DNA of 8,243 nt from Spirochaetaceae bacterium (GTDB lineage Bacteria; Spirochaetota; Spirochaetia; Treponematales; Rectinemataceae), in the NCBI GenBank assembly GCA_016794765.1, contig JAEUJG010000629.1:1-8243 (forward strand), given 5' to 3'. Each line of letters opens with the position of its first letter. Position 1 is the first letter of the stretch. A program made the translations under genes and the position numbers. The notes beneath the pieces are model-generated. The model was not told where the DNA came from. It did not search any database and worked only from the letters and a program-made list of their open reading frames with translations. Shown piece after piece: positions 1 to 4,805 of this stretch.

Positions 1-288
1 GAGGTCCTGGTCCTCAACCTGGAAGAGGGTTTCGGCCCCCGCTACCACGCGGCCGCCGCGGCGCTCCGGGCCGCGGGTCTCGCCGCGGAGGTCTTCCCCG
101 ACCGGAAGAAGCTCGCCCAGCAGTTCTCCTACGCGGAGAAGAAGGGCGTGCCCCTGGCCCTCATCCAGGGCGGCGCCGAGGCCGAGCGGGGCGTCATCGT
201 CGTCAAGGATCTCGGGAACCGCGAGAGCCTGGAGGCGAAGACCCTGGAGGAGGCGGTTCGCCTCGCCAAGGAACGGCTCGGCAGGTGA
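1..288 (+). CDS. hisS: Histidyl-tRNA synthetase, C-terminal fragment
   Basis: This frame is open from base 1 and ends at TGA 286-288, leaving the last 95 residues of a protein whose start lies left of the window. The fragment reads as the anticodon-binding domain of class IIa histidyl-tRNA synthetase, the cytoplasmic enzyme that charges tRNA-His using ATP. The clearest match is the block FPDRKKLAQQFSYAEKKGVP (residues about 33-52), which corresponds to the family's D-R-K-x-x-x-Q-F-x-Y-A-x-x-x-G motif. It is followed by an ALIQGG strand and by GVIVVKDLGNRES, the usual end of this alpha/beta domain. A full enzyme has roughly 420-460 residues, so about three quarters is missing here. The stop codon overlaps the next gene's GTG start by four bases, indicating co-transcription and coupled translation. 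Identification is confident, although the catalytic domain cannot be inspected. Confidence 0.93.
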   Translation, partial: EVLVLNLEEGFGPRYHAAAAALRAAGLAAEVFPDRKKLAQQFSYAEKKGVPLALIQGGAEAERGVIVVKDLGNRESLEAKTLEEAVRLAKERLGR

Positions 289-1013
289 GGCGCGCCGCAC
301 GGCCTTCGCGGCGGGCGGCGGGCGGTCGGGCCGCGCCGGGCGCCCCGGCCTTGGTCCTGGCCTTGGCGGCGGCCCTCCTGGTTTCCTGCGGGGGCGATCC
401 GCCCGAGATCCTCGGGCTGGAGTGGCGCCTTGAATACCGCCCCATGGACCAAGGTCCCGCGGGCGGCGCGGCCTACGAAAGCCTGTCCGTCTTCGCCAAC
501 GTGAAGGACCCCGACGGACCCGAGGACCTCGAGGCGCTGTGGCTCGTCGCCGACGGCGCCGAGCTGTCCTGGACGATGGACGCTTCCAACTGGACGCGGC
601 GCGAGGAGGCGGGCGAGACCTGGTTCGGTGCGGCCGCCCTCGCGATGCCCGATTTCGGCGCCCTGCCCCGCGGGGAGTACCGCGTCGTCGCGGCCGACCT
701 CGCGGGGCGGCGCGTCGAGCGCCCCTTCGAGCTGCCGCGCGAGGCCGGAGGGGGCGGACCGCCCTACCCCCTTCCCCGCGTCACGTGGAAGGCGGGCAAG
801 GTCGCCGTCGACTCGGCCTGGCCCGAAACCCTCATCCTCGCCTATGACGGCGCCGGCGCCCTTCTCCGCGGAGTCGCGGCCCGCGCCGGCGACAACGAAC
901 TGGCCGCCCTCCTCGGGGCGGAGGACGCGGGGAGGGCCGCCACCCTCGCCTCCTACGGCTATGACCCGGCGCGGCGCATCGGAGCGTATTCATGGAAGAC
1001 GGAAAAACGGTAG
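285..1013 (+). CDS. Predicted lipoprotein of unknown function between hisS and trmB
   Basis: The protein has 242 residues from a GTG start that overlaps the hisS stop (GTGA). An AAGGAA stretch at 268-273 is a possible but somewhat distant ribosome site, so re-initiation after hisS is plausible. The N-terminus is Arg-rich (residues 1-20), followed by a hydrophobic core (about 21-33) and a lipobox LVSC with the lipidated Cys at position 35, then GGD. It should therefore be exported and anchored as a lipoprotein. The mature part contains ESLSVFANVKDPDGPEDLEALWLVADG, here described only by position (about 65-91), and then GEYRVVAADLAGRRVERPF (about 127-145). This looks like a small beta-sandwich domain comparable to Ig-like or cadherin-like folds, but I cannot name a family. 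The 3' end overlaps trmB by 22 bases. An envelope lipoprotein inside a tRNA-related operon is odd; its role may be unrelated to tRNA. Confidence 0.8.
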   Translation: MRRAARPSRRAAGGRAAPGAPALVLALAAALLVSCGGDPPEILGLEWRLEYRPMDQGPAGGAAYESLSVFANVKDPDGPEDLEALWLVADGAELSWTMDASNWTRREEAGETWFGAAALAMPDFGALPRGEYRVVAADLAGRRVERPFELPREAGGGGPPYPLPRVTWKAGKVAVDSAWPETLILAYDGAGALLRGVAARAGDNELAALLGAEDAGRAATLASYGYDPARRIGAYSWKTEKR

Positions 1014-1708
1014 CGGGCGATCCCTTCGGGGGCGGCGCTCCCGACAAGAGCATCAAGACCTTCGTCCTCAGGGCGGGTCGCATGACCGACGGCCAGCGCC
1101 GCGCCCTCGAGGAACTCGGCCCGAGGCTGTGCCTGCCCTTCGACGCGAAGAAGCTCCTCGACTACGCCGCGGCCTTCGGCAACGACCGGCCCGTCGTCGC
1201 GGAGATCGGTTTCGGCATGGGCAGGGCCACCTGGCAGATCGCCCAGGAGCATCCCGAGACGAACTACCTCGGCATGGAGGTCCACACGCCTGGCGTGGGC
1301 AAGCTCCTCGCGGAGCTCGGCGAGCGCGGCATCGGCAACGTCCGCATACTCCACCACGACGCCGTCGAGGCCCTGGAGCGCGTGATTCCGCCCTGCTCCC
1401 TCGCGGGCTTTCACATCTTCTACCCCGATCCCTGGCCAAAGAAGCGCCACCACAAGCGCCGCCTCCTCAGGCCCGGCATCGTGGAGCTCCTCGTCTCGCG
1501 GCTCCGGACCGGCGGCTACCTCTACTTCGTGACCGACATCGAGGAGTACGGCGAATGGACGCTGGAGCTCCTTTCCCGCACGCCGGGCCTCCGCAACCGC
1601 TACGAGGGCTTCGCGCCGCGGCAGGAATGGCGGCCGGAAACCAAGTTCGAGTCCAAGGCCGCCGTCGCCGGCCGCGGCGTCTGGGAAGTGCTATTCGAAA
1701 AGGTATAG
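992..1708 (+). CDS. trmB: tRNA (guanine-N7-)-methyltransferase TrmB
   Basis: This 238-residue cytoplasmic enzyme transfers methyl from S-adenosylmethionine to N7 of guanine 46 in the tRNA variable loop. Family landmarks appear in order: the SAM-binding loop EIGFGMG (71-77), the acidic strand end LGMEVH (93-98), NVRILHHDAVE (116-126), the signature FYPDPWPKKRHHKRRL (143-158), YLYFVTDIEEYGEW (177-189) and the terminal RPETKFE (214-220), which matches the conserved T-K-F/Y-E motif. Length is normal for the family. The ATG at 992 is preceded by GGAG at 981-984 with seven bases of spacing, so this start is well supported even though it lies 22 bases inside the upstream lipoprotein gene. trmB closes the operon: a strong intrinsic terminator lies about 100 bases beyond its stop. 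Identification is very secure. Confidence 0.95.
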   Translation: MEDGKTVAGDPFGGGAPDKSIKTFVLRAGRMTDGQRRALEELGPRLCLPFDAKKLLDYAAAFGNDRPVVAEIGFGMGRATWQIAQEHPETNYLGMEVHTPGVGKLLAELGERGIGNVRILHHDAVEALERVIPPCSLAGFHIFYPDPWPKKRHHKRRLLRPGIVELLVSRLRTGGYLYFVTDIEEYGEWTLELLSRTPGLRNRYEGFAPRQEWRPETKFESKAAVAGRGVWEVLFEKV

Positions 1709-1767
1709 GGAACGTCCGGCGGGGCCGCGAGGCGGGTCGAGCCGGAAGGAACGATGGGAACTTTCCA

Positions 1768-1787
1768 CCGGTACCGGCGATCGCCGG
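1768..1787. repeat. Two overlapping perfect palindromes after trmB
   Basis: CCGGTACCGG (1768-1777) and CCGGCGATCGCCGG (1774-1787) are perfect palindromes sharing the CCGG at 1774-1777. The ten-base word GAGCCGGAAG also occurs twice nearby (1739-1748 and 1787-1796). They lie in the untranslated tail of the trmB operon, about 20 bases before its terminator. They could fold as competing hairpins that protect the 3' end, or could be chance in GC-rich DNA. No protein can be assigned. Confidence 0.4.
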
Positions 1788-1807
1788 AGCCGGAAGCAGG
1801 CCATGGG

Positions 1808-1835
1808 GGCTCGAGAGATTCTCGAGCCTTTTTTT
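1808..1835 (+). terminator. Rho-independent terminator of the hisS-trmB operon
   Basis: A perfect 9-bp stem, GGCTCGAGA (1808-1816) with TCTCGAGCC (1820-1828), closes on a GAT loop and is followed at once by seven T residues (1829-1835). It lies 99 bases past the trmB stop on the same strand. This is a classical intrinsic terminator and separates the operon from the DUF4386 transcription unit. Confidence 0.93.
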
Positions 1836-1867
1836 GTCCGTTTTTGCTTACTTTATGTTCGTTTTAT

Positions 1868-1896
1868 TTTACATATGGTTAAACTTGCGTTACATT
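1868..1896 (+). promoter_or_regulatory. Sigma-70-like promoter of the DUF4386 gene
   Basis: TTTACA (1868-1873, five of six matches to TTGACA) and TACATT (1891-1896, four of six to TATAAT) are separated by exactly 17 bases. They sit in an AT-rich stretch (about 1829-1905) that contrasts with the GC-rich surroundings and directly follows the upstream operon's terminator. Transcription would start near 1903, giving a leader of about 110 bases before the ATG at 2015. The context makes this plausible; the -10 box is only moderate. Confidence 0.5.
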
Positions 1897-2014
1897 GTGG
1901 TACGACACTGCATTTCTCCTGACGGCGGCGCGCAATCATGGTGGGCTTCAGCCGCCAAGGCTTCAACATGCGTTCGCATCAAGAACGCCAAAGCAGCGTC
2001 ACGGAGGCGCCTAC
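1897..2014 (+). other. Untranslated leader of the DUF4386 gene
   Basis: This stretch has no credible gene. A TTG at 1895 opens the same frame as the downstream gene, but it overlaps the predicted -10 box and adds 40 residues with no membrane character, so it is not used as the start. A small inverted repeat, GCGTTC (1970-1975) with GAACGC (1983-1988), could form a 6-bp hairpin about 15 bases before the ribosome site. No riboswitch or leader peptide was recognised. Confidence 0.35.
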
Positions 2015-2704
2015 ATGAAAACCTATCGAAAGACCGCGATGGCGGTCGGGCTGCTCTATGCCGCGGGGACCGTGGCCGGAATCTTGAGTCTTCTGTTCAC
2101 CAAGGAAATCTTCGCTTCAAGCGATTTCCTGGGACGCATCGCCGCCAATCCCGCGCCGCTGCGGGCAGGGGCCTTCTGCGTGCTGGTCATGGCGCTTTCC
2201 CTCGCCGCGATGCCGGTTTTCCTCTACCCGCTCTTCAAGAGGGAGGATCCGGCCCTGGCGATGGGAATGGTGGTGTTCAGGGGGCCGCTGGAAGCCTGCG
2301 TCTATATGGCGACGGTACTCAGCTGGCTGCTCTTGGCGGCGTTCGCCGAGCACGGCGCGGCGTTCGGCGCCGAGGCCGCTTCCGCGTCGGCGGCCGTATG
2401 GCTCTTGCGGATGACGGTCGACATCGCCGCTCCAATGAACTCGATCGTCTTTTGCGTCGGCGCCGCGTTCGTGTACATCCTGTTTTTCCGCACGCGGCTT
2501 CTGCCGCGATGGCTGACCGCGTGGGGAATAGGCGGAACGGCGTTGTACCTGCTGGTCTATCTTGTCAAATTCTTCGACCTGCCCCCGAACCTCGACCCGC
2601 TGGTGCTGCCGCTCGCCGTTCAGGAAATGGCGATGGCCCTCCGGCTGATCTTCAAGGGTTTCGACCGACCGGCGCTGGAAGCCCTGCTCGCTCGGGGTAA
2701 CTAG
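2015..2704 (+). CDS. DUF4386 family integral membrane protein
   Basis: The protein has 229 residues and five to six predicted membrane segments, at about 8-28, 50-72, 95-112, 125-140 (weak), 142-158 and 168-187, with a further hydrophobic stretch near 195-213. The N-terminal segment, LYPLFKREDPALAMGMVVFR (70-89) followed by GPLEACVY, and the C-terminal LPLAVQEMAMALRLIFKGF (198-216) are typical of DUF4386 proteins, whose biochemical role is unknown. The ATG at 2015 has GGAGG at 2003-2007 with seven bases of spacing, which fixes the start. The gene is monocistronic, with its own promoter upstream, and converges with the ferredoxin gene on the other strand. It uses more A/T-ending codons than its neighbours (for example ATT/TTG/AAT near the start) and has an AT-rich upstream region, so acquisition by transfer is possible. 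The family call is fairly firm; no substrate can be proposed. Confidence 0.85.
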   Translation: MKTYRKTAMAVGLLYAAGTVAGILSLLFTKEIFASSDFLGRIAANPAPLRAGAFCVLVMALSLAAMPVFLYPLFKREDPALAMGMVVFRGPLEACVYMATVLSWLLLAAFAEHGAAFGAEAASASAAVWLLRMTVDIAAPMNSIVFCVGAAFVYILFFRTRLLPRWLTAWGIGGTALYLLVYLVKFFDLPPNLDPLVLPLAVQEMAMALRLIFKGFDRPALEALLARGN

Positions 2705-2708
2705 ATCC

Positions 2709-2772
2709 CCTCGAGGCCTCGAAGCCCCGAGGCCTCGAAGCCCCGAGGCCTCGAAGCCTCGAAGCCTCGGGG
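2709..2772. repeat. 16-bp palindromic tandem repeat between convergent genes
   Basis: Three head-to-tail units lie at 2709-2724, 2725-2740 and 2741-2756. The second and third are identical, CCCCGAGGCCTCGAAG, and the first differs at one base. A half unit, CCTCGAAG (2757-2764), and an inverted end, CCTCGGGG (2765-2772), follow. Each full unit contains the 10-bp palindrome CGAGGCCTCG. CCCCGAGG at 2741-2748 can pair with CCTCGGGG at 2765-2772. The array starts five bases after the DUF4386 stop and ends six bases before the ferredoxin stop, filling the gap between the converging genes. It may act as a bidirectional transcription barrier or may be a small minisatellite. No T-run exists on either side, so it is not a standard intrinsic terminator. 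Confidence 0.85.
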
Positions 2773-2778
2773 AAACGC

Positions 2779-3867
2779 CTATCGGAATCGCGACGCCCCC
2801 GGCTTGAAGTCCGGAGCCAGGTAGCGGCGGAACCCCGAGGATGCGCCTTTGGAGAAGGCCCGACGAAGGGCGGGGCGCCGCTCCAGCCAGCGGAGGAGCG
2901 CGTCGAAGGGGCCCACTTGGAGAAGGGTGAAGGCCGCGAAGAGGACCAGGCCGAGGCCGAAGGCCGCCGGACCGAAGGCACCGGCGGGGAGCGCGGGCAA
3001 GGACGCGCGGAGGACGGCGCGCGCCGCGGGCAGGGCCGCGAACATGGCGGCGAGATTGGGAAGGAGCACGAGGACGAGCCGCGCCCGGGAAGCCTGGATC
3101 GAGCGCGCGGGGCAGACGTTGATGCAGCGGTTGCAGCTCGTACAGGCGAGGTTCCAGGCGGGGAGTCCGTTTCGCATCCTGATGGCCCGCGCGGGGCAGG
3201 TCCTCTCGCAAAGGCCGCAGGAGGTACAGCTCGTGTCCGCCACGAAAAAACGCGCCAGGGCCTTGCGGGCGAGCCGCCGGTAGATCCACCCCACAAACCG
3301 CCCCAGGCTCAGCGTAAGGGCGTTCCGCCGTACGAAGCTCCCCTGCCCTCCTCCCTGGGCCGGCCCAAGGGCCGCCGCGAGGGAAGCGCCGAAGGCTCGG
3401 GCCTCGGCGTCGCCGCTCCCGATCAGCCGGGCCGCCTCCTCGCCGCCGGCGGGATTCGAAACCTGCGTCCAGTTCTCGGGATAGCTCGCCTCGGCCGTGG
3501 CGAGGACGCGGGCGCCCTTGCGCCGCAGGAGCGAGGCGGCGACGATCGGCGCGGCGCCGCTCCAGCCGGGGGAGACCTTCCCCTTGACCCAGGTCGCGCC
3601 GCAGGCCACGAGGACGGCCGCGTCCGCGCCGTCGAGCCGTCCGGCGGACTTGAGACGCTCCACGACCAGGGAGGGCGGCGAGAAGCCCAGGCTCGGGAAG
3701 CCGAGGACGAGGAGCTCCCCGGCGCCGAGTGCCGGGAGCGGCGCGCCGGAACCGAGATCCAGCCACTCTATCGCATAACCTTCCCGCGAGACCGCCTCGG
3801 AGGCGGGGCCGAGGGCGCGCAGGGTGTTTCCCGTGCCCGTGTAATAGGCGAAGACCGCTCTCTTCAC
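2779..3867 (-). CDS. EFR1-type flavodoxin / 2x[4Fe-4S] ferredoxin fusion with membrane tail
   Basis: This 362-residue protein is a predicted electron carrier. Residues 1 to about 165 form a flavodoxin-like domain whose FMN phosphate loop is YTGTGNT (9-15), with hydrophobic strands at 51-60 and 83-89. Two [4Fe-4S] clusters follow: C214, C217, C220 and C224-P, then C242, C245, C248 and C252-P, both in C-x2-C-x2-C-x3-C-P spacing. This order matches EFR1-family ferredoxins. An additional roughly 100-residue tail has two hydrophobic stretches (about 264-288 and 296-318), ending in a basic segment, so the protein is probably attached to the inner membrane with its clusters in the cytoplasm. The start is GTG at 3867, with GGGAGG at 3874-3879 six bases away, and it overlaps the tetR stop by four bases (GTGA). 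Co-expression with the repressor is therefore expected. The redox partner is unknown. Confidence 0.88.
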   Translation of the reverse strand: MKRAVFAYYTGTGNTLRALGPASEAVSREGYAIEWLDLGSGAPLPALGAGELLVLGFPSLGFSPPSLVVERLKSAGRLDGADAAVLVACGATWVKGKVSPGWSGAAPIVAASLLRRKGARVLATAEASYPENWTQVSNPAGGEEAARLIGSGDAEARAFGASLAAALGPAQGGGQGSFVRRNALTLSLGRFVGWIYRRLARKALARFFVADTSCTSCGLCERTCPARAIRMRNGLPAWNLACTSCNRCINVCPARSIQASRARLVLVLLPNLAAMFAALPAARAVLRASLPALPAGAFGPAAFGLGLVLFAAFTLLQVGPFDALLRWLERRPALRRAFSKGASSGFRRYLAPDFKPGASRFR

Positions 3868-4697
3868 GTCAAACCTCCCGGACCCCTGCCTCCCGCGGGG
3901 GCGAGGGCCTTGGCGATGAAGGCGGCCGCGCCCCGCGCCAGGGCGGCGCGGTCGTAGGTTCCGTCATGGAACCCGTAGTATCGATCAAGCCCCGGCAGGA
4001 GCTCGGAATCGCAGATGGCGATGAGAAGGGCGTTGGCGAGCCGCGTCGCGAGTTCGAGGTCGAGCTCCGGCGCCAGCTCCCCTCGCGCGGCGGCGCCGTC
4101 GAGCAAGGCGCGCACGACGGAACGGAAGGCGGCGGCGACGGGCGCTACGAGGGAGTCGGCCCAATCGGCGTCGGCGTCGGCGTCGGCGCGGGCGTCCCTG
4201 CCCCCATCGCCATCGGGAGCCGCCTCGGCGACTTCGGCCCGGCGCGGCGTCACCGAGTCGCGATAGGCGGCGAGGGCGAAGACCTTGAGGAGGACGGGGC
4301 GCGATTCGGCCCAGGCCAAGCCCTCGTACAGGTAGGCTTCGAAGCCGGCCCTGAGGTCGAGCCCCGCCATCTGGACGCGGCAGCAGTCGAGTTCGGCGAC
4401 CAGGCCCGCGGCCGCGAGGGCGCAGGCCGCCCGCACCATGGCGTCGCGGTCGGCGAAGTATTGGTAGAGGGAACCGACGGGCACGCCCGCGCGGGCGGCC
4501 ACCGACTTGATCGAGGCCGCCTCGGGACCGCGCTCGGCGAGTTCGGATAGGACGGCCTCCACGACAAGGCTCCGTTTGCCCGCGTCGAGCCGGAGGAAGG
4601 TGCGGGAAACGATGCCGGCGCCTTCCAGGCGCGAGAGGAGCTCGGCTGTTTCCCTTTGGGCAAAGGGCGCTTCGTCGTCACCGACACATGAACTCAT
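3864..4697 (-). CDS. TetR/AcrR family transcriptional repressor
   Basis: The protein has 277 residues, long for a family commonly near 200. The DNA-binding domain covers about 38-85; the helix-turn-helix reads ASIKSVAARAGVPVGSLYQYF (61-81), with the family-typical G-V-x-x-G-S-L-Y-x-Y-F ending. The remainder is a helical ligand/dimer domain of unknown specificity, interrupted by an Asp/Ala run (about 168-178) from a hexanucleotide repeat. ATG 4697 is the only ATG or GTG in frame before residue 46, and an in-frame TGA lies six bases upstream, so the start is secure although no Shine-Dalgarno sequence precedes it. The start codon lies inside the palindromic operator and just after the -10 box, implying a leaderless or nearly leaderless mRNA and autorepression. 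It is translationally coupled (GTGA) to the ferredoxin gene, the most likely target. The inducer cannot be predicted. Confidence 0.92.
   Translation of the reverse strand: MSSCVGDDEAPFAQRETAELLSRLEGAGIVSRTFLRLDAGKRSLVVEAVLSELAERGPEAASIKSVAARAGVPVGSLYQYFADRDAMVRAACALAAAGLVAELDCCRVQMAGLDLRAGFEAYLYEGLAWAESRPVLLKVFALAAYRDSVTPRRAEVAEAAPDGDGGRDARADADADADWADSLVAPVAAAFRSVVRALLDGAAARGELAPELDLELATRLANALLIAICDSELLPGLDRYYGFHDGTYDRAALARGAAAFIAKALAPAGGRGPGGLT
4165..4188. repeat. Hexanucleotide repeat (TCGGCG)4 within tetR
   Basis: Four exact TCGGCG copies are followed by an imperfect fifth. On the coding strand they give alternating Asp-Ala residues inside the ligand domain of the TetR protein. The repeat is in a multiple of three, so length change would not shift the frame. 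A related array occurs in the GNAT-like gene at 7615-7644. Confidence 0.85.
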
Positions 4698-4725
4698 GGT
4701 TCATATAATATGAACCATGAGTTCA
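4689..4725. promoter_or_regulatory. Perfect 37-bp palindromic operator at the tetR promoter
   Basis: The 18-base arms 4689-4706 and 4708-4725 are exact reverse complements around a single central A (4707). Each arm contains a 15-bp shorter palindrome: TGAAC-TCATG-GTTCA (4689-4703) and TGAAC-CATGA-GTTCA (4711-4725). The centres of the two copies are 22 bp apart, about two helical turns, so two repressor dimers could sit on the same face. The element covers the spacer, -10 box, predicted transcription start and first three codons of tetR. The size and half-site pattern suit a TetR-family operator, so autorepression is inferred. Confidence 0.88.
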
Positions 4726-4733
4726 CAAGTCAA
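4705..4733 (-). promoter_or_regulatory. tetR promoter, embedded in the operator
   Basis: Reading leftward, TTGACT (4733-4728) and TATTAT (4710-4705) each match five of six consensus bases and are separated by exactly 17 bases. The -10 box ends seven bases before the ATG at 4697, so transcription should start on or within about two bases of the start codon. The distal operator copy fills the spacer and the proximal copy covers the start site, an arrangement suited to blocking RNA polymerase. Confidence 0.8.
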
Positions 4734-4805
4734 GCCCTTGGCGCGGGGCCTGTCACTGCGGTCGCCATCACCCGTCGCGGCGAGGCGCGGCAAGGCAGGG
4801 CGGGC

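Noticed and set aside
628..2700. Rightward 690-residue open frame
   Set aside because: It runs through the lipoprotein, trmB, the terminator and the DUF4386 gene in another frame, and its product is Arg/Pro/Gly-rich low-complexity sequence typical of a GC-rich shadow.
2709..2772. CRISPR-like array
   Set aside because: Units are directly adjacent 16-mers with no spacers; it is a simple tandem repeat.
2117..3766. Leftward 549-residue open frame
   Set aside because: It overlaps the DUF4386 gene antisense and the ferredoxin gene in a different frame; no domain motifs, only Arg-rich composition.
4678..4704. Eight-codon upstream frame (MNHEFMCR) overlapping the tetR start
   Set aside because: The predicted transcription start is downstream of its ATG, so it would not be in the mRNA; it is a by-product of the palindrome.
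4726..4805. Possible terminator between the PEGA gene and tetR
   Set aside because: Only a weak 5-bp stem (TCGCC with GGCGA) with a 12-base loop and no T-run is present, so read-through into tetR remains possible.
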